Positions 32,673 through 43,882 of a DNA stretch of 64,000 nucleotides are shown here, in pieces. Location: contig CAJQUW010005346.1 of assembly GCA_907163375.1 (NCBI GenBank), positions 186,001 through 250,000 on the forward strand, read 5' to 3'. This DNA comes from Prostheceraeus crozeri (Eukaryota > Platyhelminthes > Polycladida > Euryleptidae). How positions within the stretch are numbered: the stretch's first letter is position 1; the number at the start of each line of letters is the position of its first letter. The notes beneath the pieces are model-generated. The model was not told the origin of the DNA. It saw nothing but the letters and a program-made list of their open reading frames with translations, and did no database searches. The position numbers were made by a program, and so were the translations under genes.

Positions 32673-33559
32673 CAAGATTTACGTGTGTGAATGGACAACA
32701 ACTTCGTGATAACTTTATTAATTTTCCGTTGCACGTTATCTATTGCGTCAATCAGCGTGTGATGTATTTTAATTTCTTTTCTATTAACTTGCATTTTCTG
32801 CTGATTAATCTTCAACGCCGTTTTAAGAGCATTCAATTTAACTTTAAGAACATCTAACTGTTTTTTAACAGCATCTAACTGTTCTTTATTTCCTTTAGAG
32901 TTTTCTTGCAAATTCTTCTTTAATTCATTTTCTAAATTGATTTTAAGAGTTTTCATTTTATCAACTTTTTGATTAAGTGAGTTTACGTCATTTATTATTC
33001 TATTCATCTTTTTCATTTGTTGAGTAATTTTAGAACTCAATTCATCAACACTTTTTTGGAATGTAGTTTGTAACTGCTTTAAATTTTTTTTAATTCTTTC
33101 AGGTAGTTTTTCTATTTCATCTTCTAATTGTTCTTTCAATAGTTGTATCTGATGTTTATTTTTAATGACTGCAGATTTTAACTTTATAGAAAGTAATATT
33201 AAAATTTTTGATTGTTCTGAAATCTTTTTAAAAAGTTTTGCTATATCTGCTTCTAGCTCTCTATCCTTTTTATCAAGTTTTAATAATTTTTCGTTTAATG
33301 ATTTGTCATTAAGTTTAAGCAACTTTAATTCATTCATCAGTGGAACCAAAACATCGTTTATATATTTTTCTTTTAAGTCATTGATTTGCGTATCAACATA
33401 TTGTTTATATGTTAACTCTGTATTTTGTTGCGGAAGAATAGAAAGATGTAATGGACCAGATAAAACGTCTCCAGTTTTCATGATATAATTTTCTATTTCT
33501 ATTTCTGATTTACGATTATTCGGGAAATATGCACCTCCACCAACATTTGGTAACATCAT
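32672..33559 (-). CDS. Coiled-coil fibre-like protein with phage-tail-type N-terminus, Polinton-2
   Basis: The open 295-residue frame begins with a short Gly-rich leader and then, at about residues 26-57, a segment MKTGDVLSGPLHL ... LTYKQYVDTQI. This matches the M-x-G-x-L-x-G ... KKYVD repeat of phage tail fibres and some adenovirus-like fibres. From about residue 60 almost everything is heptad-rich Leu/Ile/Lys/Glu coiled coil, ending in a short basic tail. This points to a trimeric attachment fibre or spike. No receptor-binding head is visible. It lies between the small capsid-cluster gene and polB. Confidence 0.65.
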   Translation of the reverse strand: MMLPNVGGGAYFPNNRKSEIEIENYIMKTGDVLSGPLHLSILPQQNTELTYKQYVDTQINDLKEKYINDVLVPLMNELKLLKLNDKSLNEKLLKLDKKDRELEADIAKLFKKISEQSKILILLSIKLKSAVIKNKHQIQLLKEQLEDEIEKLPERIKKNLKQLQTTFQKSVDELSSKITQQMKKMNRIINDVNSLNQKVDKMKTLKINLENELKKNLQENSKGNKEQLDAVKKQLDVLKVKLNALKTALKINQQKMQVNRKEIKIHHTLIDAIDNVQRKINKVITKLLSIHTRKS

Positions 33560-33564
33560 TTTTT

Positions 33565-33725
33565 AGATATAAATTTTTTAGATATGAATTTTAGATATAC
33601 ATTTTTAAGATATGAATTTTAGATATAAATTTTTTAGATATGAATTTTAGATATGAATTTTTTAGATATGAATTTTAGGTATAAATTTTTTAGATATAAA
33701 TTTTTAGATATAAATTTTTTAGATG
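33565..33725. repeat. AT-rich tandem repeat between fibre and polB
   Basis: Six or more copies of a TTTTAGATATGAAT / TTTTAGATATAAAT unit fill the gap upstream of the fibre gene. The unit resembles the TCTAAAAAATG start context of the element, so it may be an expanded promoter-proximal motif. Confidence 0.7.
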
Positions 33726-34230
33726 TAATAAAATAATTATTATTCCCACGTGTCATCATCACTTAAATTACTCTCACTGACGATTGTTTGAAATATTTCA
33801 GCTTGAATATCTTCTCCGTTATAAGGTAACATAATTTCATTTTCATCAGGTGCTTGACGTTTACGAATATTTATTTGACCAGAAAAATTTTTTCTTCAGT
33901 ATTATTATTTCTATCCGGAATACTAATTCCAGTTTCTAAAGATCTTTTCCATGGTTTATTAACTGTAGTCAATAATGTTTTACCCGAATATAATTTTAGA
34001 AAATCTTCTACTTTTACTTTATCTTATGAATATCCTTTAAATGTTTTCTTTTCGCTAAGTCTTCCTTGTTCATCTACAGTAATACAGTATTTTACTTTAG
34101 GTGCAATAAACATTGCAAAAATAATTCCACCATTTCCATAATCATTTTTTCATTGACACAATTCTCCCCCAACATATCCAGCAGCATCTAATTTATCGAA
34201 GAGTTCATTAGAAATGTATATTGAATCAGT

Positions 34231-35280
34231 GTTTTTTACAATTAATGGAAAACCACAATTAAATGCCCCATCTTCCGTTTCAATATCATAAACATATTGT
34301 TTATTATTATTTAAATATCTTACAGTGGTGACATCTTTGGTAATATTATTTTTAACTTGACACGCAGTAAAACACAATGGTTTATCTTGTCTTTCGCTTA
34401 CTACCAAATTAATACCTAGAGATGATGCCAAATTGTATAAACCACTAAAGGTTTCTTTAAATTTCTGTGTAAAACGAATAGTTGCATATTTCCTTGTAAA
34501 AAAATATTTCTTGTCCCCATCTGCTGCATAAAATCCAACAAAGAACCAATATCTAATATTATATTCAGCATTTAGAACATACCAAGGAACACGTTTTTCG
34601 TTAAACTGATTATAATAATTTTCAGTAAAGTATATAGCGTATTGTTTTGGGTTTTGAAAATTAAGTTTGTATACACTAGATGATCTCATTGTATCATATA
34701 TTTTACAATCATTGTTATAAACTTCATTAATATATGTTTTTAATTTAATTAAGAGGTTAAGATCTTGGTTATTTAAAGTGCAACAATATCTGACTCCTGA
34801 TTCATAATTATAGATTCCAGCAGAGCCATCTCCTAAAAAGAACCCTTCTATAAATGCTTGCTTACATCTTAAATTAGGTGGATCATTAACATAAATATCA
34901 CTTACAATTTGTTTCAATCTGATTGTATTGTCGTGTAAAAATAATTTATTATGTAGTAAATTTGTTCCTATATTTAATTCTTGTGGCTTTATTTCATTAC
35001 CTATTTCATCTAACAATGAATGATCTTCAGTAAAATCTACTATTCCCATTTTTGTTCTTATTCGATAAATACTTTTATTTGTAAGATGTCTAATAATTTT
35101 TTTTACTTTACTCCATCCATTATGAGTATAAATTTCTAAATTATCAACAAATGAAATTTCTTTAATATCACCATTAATTTCAAACGGATTAATTTTATAG
35201 TTGTTTACAATTCTATCTATTCTAGAAATAAATAATAAATTATTCTTTCTCAATATTACAGGCGTGTCAGCTGTTACTGA
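34231..35280 (-). other. LAGLIDADG intein in PolB motif C (pol-c-type site)
   Basis: A 350-residue protein-splicing element lies between YIHYTD and TDSIYIS, the DTDS active-site motif. It begins SVTADTPVILR (splicing block A), has a block-B-like segment VDFTEDHSLL, two LAGLIDADG motifs (FIEGFFLGDGSAG and WFFVGFYAADGDKK), block-F-like VYDIETEDGAFNCG, and ends in Asn before Thr. The site is the same as the known pol-c inteins of archaeal family-B polymerases such as the second Vent polymerase intein. The frame is open throughout. Inteins are very rare in animal nuclear DNA. Confidence 0.88.
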
Positions 35281-35397
35281 ATCTGTATAATGAATGTATT
35301 TTTCGTTGAAACCATTAATTTCTAAAATAAAGTTATTCATGATTCTTCTAGAGTGAGAAAGAATAAAATAACCTAAGTGTGATGGCATGAAGGACGT

Positions 35398-35470
35398 AAA
35401 TGACGTTGTAGAGTAGCTGCTCAGACCGTTGGTCGTCGTAGCGTAGCTGCTCAGACCTTTGGCCGTCTTC
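35398..35470 (-). repeat. GC-rich in-frame repeat insert in polB
   Basis: Two copies of a unit containing GTAGCTGCTCAGACC encode the KGLSSY and NGLSSY words. The insert is clearly GC-richer than the surrounding gene. Confidence 0.65.
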
Positions 35471-36239
35471 CCATCTTTTACAATATTAGCTTTAAGAAAT
35501 TCATCATCTTCCATTTCTGCTTTCGCTAAATATTGTTCATCATTTAATTTTTCATAATCTTTTACTTCTTGAGTGAAATTTTTTCTCAATGTATTCTCAT
35601 TCCATAAATGATATTTAGCGGTTACATCTTTTTGTACAGTTTTGCCATATAGCGGATTCATCAATGATTTAATTAACTCATCGCCTACAGTGTTTCCTTC
35701 TGTTTTATATGTTTTTCTCAAAATGAAAAGTTTTTCAATATATTTTCGAAATGGTGAAACCTGATAATTTTTTTCATAAATTATACCATCAGTAATATGT
35801 AAGATTTTCCCCCACATCTAACAATTTCTTGTATGTCTACAGAAGTTAATACATCATAACATATACCATTTCTAAACCTGATTACTTTTACATGAGAATT
35901 ATTATTTTGATTTTTAACTTTATCTTTTGTAGGAACTGGTTGAAAAAACATATCATTCGGATATTGAAACACAACTGTAAATATTCCAGTTTTAGGTCTA
36001 AATGTTTGAGTATTAAATTTAGATACTATTTCTCGTTCTTCTTTTTGACGAAATTTTCTAGCCGATTCAGATTTAGGGTATTCTGAATTTTCATCATACA
36101 TAGCTGATGGATATAAAGATGTTGCATCAAAAGCCATTAGAAATTCATTTTTTTGTTCAAGTAGTTTATTTGAAATTTTCTTACAAATTTCAGTTTTATC
36201 TCCTAAATCTCGATACTGTTTCATTAAATCTATTAAATT

Positions 36240-36306
36240 ACTTCCAGGGGACAAAGTCCCACCAGCGTGGCGACCAGAGGACAAAGTCCCACCAGCGTAG
36301 CGACCA
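36240..36306 (-). repeat. GC-rich in-frame tandem repeat in polB
   Basis: Two 33-bp units containing GACAAAGTCCCACCAGCG encode the AGGTLS words. The composition contrasts with the AT-rich gene. Confidence 0.7.
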
Positions 36307-37017
36307 GGTAAATACTGTTTTAATATTGGTAACAAGATGTTACAAAATGGCGATATGTATTTTCTTATATTTGCTGAAACTCCTCCACCTTTAACAGATT
36401 TTCTAATATAATTTCTAGTCCATAAATCTATATGAGATTGAATATTTATATTGTCATTTTGTACGCTTTTCATCCAACCGTTAAATGTTAAAGCGGAGGA
36501 TGTCAAATTAGTAGTTATATCTTCACCAACTAAATATCGCATAACATTATTATATTTGTAGATACAAAAAGCTAAAGAAAGAATATCGTTAACTAAATAT
36601 GGTCTCCATTCATTTTCTTTTTCTTTATAATTTTCATGTGTTATGTCTCCAATTTCATAATTTAATTTACACACATTGGTAGGAATTTTAAAATTCTCAC
36701 ACCATTTAGAAAGACTTGTTTTTACATGTTGATAACTACATTTCACTATAATAGTTTGAAGTGCTAATTTACCTGGAGGTGAATTTTTTTCATATTGTTT
36801 TTAAATCTAAAAGATTTTTGAATATATCTACTAACACATTCAGTTGTATAAGGATTTTGTAATGAAGCAGTTAATATTCCTCTTGAAATTTTAAGAGGCG
36901 GTTTAGATAATTTTAAATTAGCTTTTATCGGAAAATAGGAATCAAAACCTGATGAATTGTGAGCTATTAAAGTTACTTTCGAATAATTAAATTTTCCAAG
37001 AGTTTTAAAAAATTGAT

Positions 37018-37128
37018 GGATTGGACATGCGTCCTCTGGGTTTCGCTCGATCGGACATGCGTCCTCTGGGTTTCCCCCGATCGGACATGTGTCCTCTGGG
37101 TTTCCCCCGATTGGACATTCATCATCCT
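37018..37128 (-). repeat. GC-rich 36-bp tandem repeat in polB
   Basis: Three to four units containing GGACATGCGTCCTCTGGG encode CPIGGNPEDA-type dodecapeptides. They interrupt the exonuclease region without obvious similarity to it. Confidence 0.75.
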
Positions 37129-38218
37129 CAGTTCTCGTAAATATTTTCACACAATTTTGAAGTTTCTTAAATTCTAATTCAGTTAAATTATTATACTTAT
37201 AAATTTGTTTTTTAAGTTTTTTAATTTCATCTTCATCTTTTGATCGTTTAATTTTAATCATATCACTTAACAAACGTGTTTCTAATTCTTTCAATCTTTG
37301 TTTCGGTAAGCAACATATAAATTTATTAAAATTAATAGCTCCTACAGCATAAGGAATAGGATGTGCTGTTGAACAGTTAGGATCAAGAAAAGTTTCAAGA
37401 TCCCATATATATGTTGAACCATAGTCAATTGGTTTCTTTGTTATGGTTTTATACGGAAGTGTTGTTAGATTTTCATCAGTAACTGTTTTATATATTGGTT
37501 TGAAATTATTTTCAATTTCTCTAATAGCTTTTAATTTATGAGTTTTATTAATTAAACAATAGTGTCCAATTGCTGAACCTTCGTGAAAATAATTGTAATA
37601 AACATAATTATGAAACGTTTCAATTCCTCTGGGATTTAAATGACAATTGGCAGGACTATAATATTGAACACATTCTCCAAAATATTTATTGAATTGAGAA
37701 AATTTGCAGTTTGACTCCTGTTCTAGATGTGGCTTTCTCTTTATATAAAAAATTATGAAACATTTCTTTCATCATTTCTCCTTGTTCTTCATTAAAACCT
37801 CGTAAAACATTATAACATTTAATAAAACAAAAATCTCCAGAGGGAATATAACAATATTCACCGAAATATTCTTTGATTCTATATTTCATATTAATACCTG
37901 CACCTCTATGCGATCTTTGTACTAACTTCATTCCAAAATCTTCATATTTAATATTACCTGTAAATATCCATTCGTTAGCATCGGATTTCTCATCCAGATT
38001 AGAAAACCATGATTCAAATGATTTTTTATTAATAGAAGGTTACGTAAAAATTTTGAAGTATATTTTCCTGATCTTTAATAACTTTTCCAAGTAGATTAAT
38101 AATTTTACCATTTGCTAAAAGTTTCCGCATATCATTTACTACATTAATAAAAGATACATTTTCATATTTAATTTCATTTGGATTAAATAAATTACATAAA
38201 TCATCACCAAGTTCATCC

Positions 38219-38222
38219 TTAA
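38219..38222. repeat. TTAA target-site duplication (left) of piggyBac
   Basis: TTAA directly precedes the CCCATTCATGCGCA end. Its partner is 41557-41560. Confidence 0.9.
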
Positions 38223-41200
38223 CCCATTCATGCGCAATGTATGTTATAACATACAAATACATACTAATTTTTCAAAGCCTGCCGTTTTCAATACAATGTA
38301 TGTATACACTCAATATTCGATGCAGACATTGTTCATGCGTTGATTCAAGCCATTTTTGGTGAAATACAGCAATTTATTTGAATGGCTTGATTTTACTGCT
38401 TGATACTTTTAGTCGAAATTTCAAATTTTCAAAATGGCTCGGAAGGCAAAGTTGGATGCTTTGCAAAAGTAAGTTGCATTATTTCTTTTTTCTTTATAGA
38501 TGCATATTAGGTGCATAATTACCATAATTTTCACACAGTACCGTTTAGATGACGATCAAAGATAGTTTTCTCGCAAAAAGTGTCAGGTAAAACAAAAATG
38601 CTGTTTAAACATACATTGCGTAAATACATAAACAGGCTGATAAATGCATTGTTGCATATTGTCAAGCCATTTTATCGTCTAGTGTGATTCTTGTTTCAAA
38701 GATAGATAAATGAGTATAATTTCTTCTAAAACAGGTTGTCAAACTTCAAATTACTAATAATATTACACTATATTACAGGACCAACGACGTATATTTACCA
38801 CGAATTGCCATATTTTATAGATAAAATACTGTAGAAACTTCCATATCGATAACTAAAGTATGCACATATAATATAGATATTATCTATTTGACACAAAATA
38901 TTGTAGCCAAGATGTAGTGATGAGAAGGACTATGTTCGCCTATAAAATCAAATTTTGATATCCGAAAAATAGTGATTTTGGGGAGCGTCGAACACAGGAA
39001 GGCTGGGTGGTCGGCAAATCACCTTCACGCTACCCCACGGCTATCGACGCATATGTGCATCGGTTGCTGATATAATTAACAATAGCTTCTGACTCGCGCT
39101 GCTGTTGCACTGCATGAGACGCTGACGTCGTTTGCAGAATCATATCATTTCTATGTAGCCTACCGTATCTGTTGATGAATTTCCGACTGACTGACAGCAC
39201 TCATTTTATAATGCACTAATTGTTAGGCCAGGGTGCTGCAAATTTGCTATTAGACAGGCGTAACCTAAGCTTACATGTAGGTCTATAGCATGACGAAAAC
39301 AGAAAATGTTGTAAATGACTCGAACAGCACTAACATGTGGCCTACATTGTACCTGAATTCTTTTTCAGATTGAACGACGCGATTGATTTCATCGAAGAGG
39401 ATGACCTGGGTGGAGCAGCGGCGATTGATTTGATATTGGAGCCACCGGGAGATGGAACGGAATCGCCTGCTGAATCAGGTGACGAAGAGAGTCCCTCGAT
39501 TCAGCATCTGTCTCGAGCTCAATTGGATGCTCCCGCTCATGTTGAGCTTCACGTCGATGATGAAGCTCATGAAGAGCCGGCTTCGAAGCGGAGAAAAGTT
39601 GAGAAGATGCATTGGACAGTTTCAGACTTGAGTTCAACGCACTCCTATTCCTATGATTCTTACATCAAAGAAGATGAAATTTTCAATGCATGTTCTGAAA
39701 TGTACGATTATTTTCAACTTCTCGTTGATGAGGATGTCTTTGAATCGATCTTGAAATGGACTATAGAATACTCAGGAGACCCGAGTATAACGCTCAATGA
39801 AATAAAATGTGTCATTGGTGTCAAACTAGCATCAGGTATCTGTGAGCTGCCTCGACGAAGAGATTATTGGAGCAAAAATGAGCAGAAAAATAACAAAGCG
39901 GTGTCAGACTCGATCGGACAGAAGCGTTTTGAGTACATCTTCTCAAAACTCCACTTTATCCCAACAGATGCACTGTTGTCCGATGACAAATTTCAGAAAG
40001 TCCGCCTGCTCATTTCCAAATTGAACAAGAGGTTCGAAAAGTGTGGTCCCAGTAGCGAGACATTCTCGGTTGATGAAACAATAGTTCCATATTATGGACG
40101 TCACGGAGCAAAACAATTCATCCGCGGCAAACCGATACGATTCGGTTATAAGATCTGGAGTCTTGCAAACAACAAAGGATACATTTACAGTCTGCAGCCG
40201 TACCCAGGCTTTGCAGAGAAGGGCATTGATGACCAGACTTTTTCATCATCTGCCAATGTCATCAACTACTTTGCTCACAAGATGCGCGAGCTCTTTCCCG
40301 ATGGTTCCCTCACTTTGACTTTTGACAACTATTTCACAAGCATTGATATCCTACTAGCAATGAAGAAAAACCTTGACATCACGGCAACAGGAACAGTGAG
40401 GATGAATAGAATTCCGAACTGCCCATAATTTGATGATATACCTAAAGAGCGTGGATCGATGGAATCTTGGTAAGACGTTATTATTTGTAAATGTATATTA
40501 TTGTACATTATTCTGTATATCATTTGCATATTGCAATTTGTAGGCTCTAATTTCTAGTTCACATGCTGTATAGTCAATGATATCAAAATATAATGCATGT
40601 ACATCAATGTTATTGGTATGTGTATATTTCGGTAGCAAATTTCTAGAATTTTCTATTTTGGAAGTTGAAGGGGACCATACTAAAAATGTGTTATTACATG
40701 CAATCAAAAAGTTTAATGGCCCTGCCACTATTGGTTCTGTTGTCAGCCGGTAAACTTACATGTACAATTTTCAGGGTGAATGGTGATGGTGTCTGCATTA
40801 CAGCATGGAGAGACAACAAGTTGGTTGTAGCGGCATCAACAGCGAAGGGAGTGGAGCCGTGTCATCAAGTCTTGCGATTTTCACGAAAAGAGAAGCGACG
40901 CATCAGTTTGCCATACCCTGATGTTATACATCACTACAACCATTCGATGGGTGGTGTGGATTTATCTGACTCGCATGTTGCTCGTTGTAGGTCAAGCATC
41001 AGAGGGAAAAAGTGGTATTTCCCCATATTCATTTATCTCTTCGATCTCAGTGTGTCTAATGCTTGGATTCTTTATCGGTTGGCTGCTGGATCGTCTGTAG
41101 ATCTTGCAAGCTTCAAGGCAGAAATCGCCTCAATACTTTTGCGTTCGAATCGGAAAGGCAGAGCCACAACTTTGTCAATCGATTGCCAAAGTCGCTTTGA

Positions 41201-41556
41201 CCGAATTGACCATTTGGTCATTTATGACGATCGTGCTCAAAGTGCACAAATTTCTACTGCAAAAAGTGCCACAAGTTTCTGCATCCGAAGCTATGTTTTG
41301 AGAGTTTCCATACTAAGTGAATTTGTAAGGTGTTGTAATGCGTAAAATCAATAAATCATGATTCCTGGAAAACATTTTTTTTTAAGAATTGTTAACAGTA
41401 ATCCGCAATGTATGTTATAACATACATTCAAATTCTCGAAAACTAAGTATGCGATCACGATGAAATCTCGTTTACTTCTTAATTGTTCTCCATAGAGGAA
41501 CATATCAAAAGAAAAGAAAATTTCCTCAATTATTTCTACAACTGCGCATGAATGGG
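38223..41556 (+). mobile_element. piggyBac DNA transposon nested in Polinton-2 polB
   Basis: The element is 3,334 bp. It is bounded by TTAA on both sides and by 14-bp inverted ends CCCATTCATGCGCA (38223-38236 and 41543-41556). A palindrome TGTATGTTATAACATACA lies next to the left end (38238-38255) and recurs about 130 bp inside the right end (41409-41426), the asymmetric subterminal repeats typical of piggyBac. It carries one spliced transposase gene. TTAA-specific ends and the DDD transposase make the family assignment firm. Confidence 0.93.
38434..41345 (+). pseudogene. piggyBac transposase, three exons, inactivated
   Basis: Exon 1 is 38434-38468 (ATG, donor GTAAGT), exon 2 39369-40469 (acceptor TTTTTCAG, donor GTAAGA) and exon 3 starts at 40775 (acceptor TTTTCAG); all join in frame. 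The transposase cuts and pastes at TTAA. Its three catalytic Asp sit in SVDETIVPYYGRHG, LTFDNYFTS and ITAWRDNKLV; YNHSMGGVDLSD follows. An in-frame TAA at 40426-40428 comes after NRIPNCP. Near 41230 the frame slips, so the C-terminal Cys-rich zinc domain (CSKC ... CKKC ... CFESFH, stop at 41318-41320) is read in another frame. The copy is therefore dead by two changes. An acidic N-terminal region carries a basic KRRK nuclear signal. Confidence 0.88.
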
Positions 41557-41560
41557 TTAA
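41557..41560. repeat. TTAA target-site duplication (right) of piggyBac
   Basis: TTAA directly follows the TGCGCATGAATGGG end. Confidence 0.9.
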
Positions 41561-41877
41561 TTCTATCATCAAAAAAGATATCAGTAATAGGAGTTTCTAA
41601 TATTTCTTTTGTTCTACGGTTCTTTTTGTTAATACTACGTCTAATACCACGCCTAGTACGTTTCTGTTTTTATTTAATCCATTTCTGTTTCTTTAATAAA
41701 GCAATTTCTTCATTAAATTCTACAATTTGTTTTTTTCATTAATTCATCAATAATAGGTTTCGTACCTTTATTCATCTTACAATTCATATTTTTTAAAGAA
41801 AATTATGATTTTTTTATTCAAAAGAAATTATGATTTTTTATTCAAAAAGAAATTATGATTTTATTTTAAAATCTGAA

Positions 41878-42172
41878 ATAAAGATATATTCAATTGTTGT
41901 AATGTTCTTAAATCATAAACTGTTAAATGTTCTTTATTAATTAACCACCATAAATTATTATACGCCAAAAATACTCTAAAACTTCTTAAACAAAGTGGAA
42001 AATTCCTTGTTCTTTCATAAATTTTTTATTCCGTGTTTTATTTTATAATCTTTGACAAATTGCATATATCTGCGATGGTAATAAAATTTAACTTCTTTCT
42101 TCGAATTTACAGGATTTGTAGGATGTCGATAATCTTTTAAAACTGGTACATGTTCTATCTGGTAAGCATTCA
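41878..42172 (-). pseudogene. Small unknown gene, Polinton-2 (broken)
   Basis: Coding-like sequence starts MLNAYQIEHVPVLKDYRHP and remains protein-like (basic and aromatic-rich) for under 100 codons. It lies between the start of polB and the packaging ATPase. It seems broken about once. I do not recognise a family. Confidence 0.35.
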
Positions 42173-42221
42173 ACATATTTTTTTTTTATTTATAAAAAAT
42201 TTATAAGAAAAAATTATTCGA

Positions 42222-42987
42222 TCACTCAGCGAAAATATTTTCAATAACTCTATCATGAATTTTTTTATCAATATTAATTGTAATGAAGCCATAATCTTTT
42301 GACCAAGCATTGTTACACGATTGTTTAAATTCATCTTTATTTCTTACACATAAATCTCTTAACAAATCACTTAAGTTTCTTGCATTTATTTCAAATAGTA
42401 TAAATATATTTGCATTCTTTCTAATAACACTTCCGTCTAATGAATACATACTTTGTGTTAAATAAAAAACACTACAGTTATTATGTCTACCTCTTGTGAA
42501 ATAATTTCTCTGAACTGACTGATTTCTATCATTAACACAATCATAAAAAATTACACAATGTTTCATTGTTTTATCTAGTTTACTAGGATCTTGCATATTA
42601 CCACTATCATCTATTAATTGTATCTTTATATGGTTATTTTTATTGGATTTAACTAACTGATTATTTTTTGCTGCTTCTTCACACCACGAACTTATTTCTT
42701 CTTCATATTCAGATTTTTCATATTCTTTGAATAATGAAGCAATTGCTGTTTTTTAAGATTATTTTCAAATCCATGTTTTAAAAATTGATAGACGGGTTGT
42801 TCTGCTGTTGTTGTATAAATTATAAGATTGTTATAATCCAAAAAGTTTGGTGTCAATAAAATTTTAAATAATAGATACGTTTTACCACAACCTGATCTTC
42901 CACAAATAACTGACAAAACTTTATTAGATAAATTTGGATGATGATTAAATTTGAGTTTTTTTTATTTAATGGGGGCACTTCACTCAT
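42222..42987 (-). pseudogene. Packaging ATPase (FtsK/HerA-A32 type), Polinton-2 (broken)
   Basis: Walker A is visible as VICGRSGCGKTYLLF near the start and a Walker-B-like HCVIFYDC further on, followed by YFTRGRHNNCSVFYLTQS, which corresponds to the sensor region of A32-type packaging ATPases. Total size is close to the usual 230-260 residues. It lies beside the penton-like gene as in many adintoviruses. The locus appears broken about once or twice. Its start has the TTAAAAAATG context shared across this element. Confidence 0.8.
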
Positions 42988-43038
42988 TTTTTAATAAAAA
43001 AATTATTTTAAAGAAGAAGAATAAGAAGAAATAGAAAA

Positions 43039-43827
43039 TTAAACTTCTCTAACCAAAAGATCTATCATAATCTCTTCACCTCCAAAATTTATTTCTTGTC
43101 CTTTCTCATCAGTGATTCTAATGTTAATACTGTTAATAGTTTTTCTTGTAATAGGGAAATATATTAATGTTTGTGGAAATACATTTAATCTATAACCAAT
43201 GGGTACAGTAAAAGCTGGAAAACTGAATATTAAATTTGACAATTTACCATTTATATATCCTCCTTCAATAATGTCACAATGCACAACAATTGAATTTATT
43301 TCAGTTATTTTTGGAATCTTCTCACCTAAATGATAACCTTCACTATAGGTTTGTTTATTAAATCCTAATACTTTTGACAATGATCTATCATGATTAAAAT
43401 CAACTTGATGATTTTCGTCTAAAGTAAGAGAAAATTTATTAACTGCCGGTTCAACTGCAAAATGTAATTGTTTCTTATCTTTAAATGGTATACCTAAATG
43501 TCTCTTAATTTCATTTGATATTGATTCAACTTCGTAAGAACCAGGAAGAAAAGTTAGTATTTTCCATGTTTTGCCTTTATCAGTAGAATATCTAAATTGA
43601 TCATTCACATCTTTGATAACGTTTTGAATAGTGTTAAATGTGGAGAAACTAGTCAATGCAATTTGATACTTTTTATTTTGTTCCAAATGTAGAATGGGTT
43701 CTAAATTACAAGTGTGTGATGAAGTAGTTGTTATAATTTTTAACGTCGTACTAATTTTTGATGAACCCAAAATCTCTGTTAGATTATCTAAATGATTATT
43801 AATTTTGTCTATATCTGCTGAACACAT
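43039..43827 (-). CDS. Penton-like minor capsid protein, Polinton-2
   Basis: This open frame of 262 residues has the layout of the Polinton penton-like family: an N-terminal helical start, YQIALTSFSTFNTIQNV, LPGSYEVESISNEIKRHL, SKVLGFNKQTYSEGYH, then INSIVVHCDIIEGGYING, and the end signature NSINIRITDEKGQEINFGGEE. The end corresponds to the EIEI ... DDGEFI ... motif in the Polinton-1 genes. The protein probably forms the fivefold vertex of the capsid. It reads from an ATG in the TAAAAAATG context and lies downstream of an unknown structural gene. Confidence 0.72.
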   Translation of the reverse strand: MCSADIDKINNHLDNLTEILGSSKISTTLKIITTTSSHTCNLEPILHLEQNKKYQIALTSFSTFNTIQNVIKDVNDQFRYSTDKGKTWKILTFLPGSYEVESISNEIKRHLGIPFKDKKQLHFAVEPAVNKFSLTLDENHQVDFNHDRSLSKVLGFNKQTYSEGYHLGEKIPKITEINSIVVHCDIIEGGYINGKLSNLIFSFPAFTVPIGYRLNVFPQTLIYFPITRKTINSINIRITDEKGQEINFGGEEIMIDLLVREV

Positions 43828-43882
43828 TTTTTAGTTAGAATTTTGAATAAATATTTTTTATGAAATATTTTTTTATAAAAAA

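Larger units (their letters stand above)
33733..41790 (-). pseudogene. polB: Protein-primed DNA polymerase B with intein, Polinton-2 (broken, split by piggyBac)
   Basis: Polymerase B signatures appear in order: NSSGFDSYFP (exonuclease region), FDATSLYPSAMYD (motif A), LMNPLYGKTV (motif B) and the split motif C around the intein. In-frame short repeats decorate it (CPIGGNPEDA units, GRYAGG/GRHAGG units, KGLSSY/NGLSSY units). A 1,050-bp intein lies in motif C and a 3.3-kb piggyBac element lies near the 5' end. Beyond these insertions the gene is broken in about five places. The acidic end is near 33733. It would replicate the element. Confidence 0.82.
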
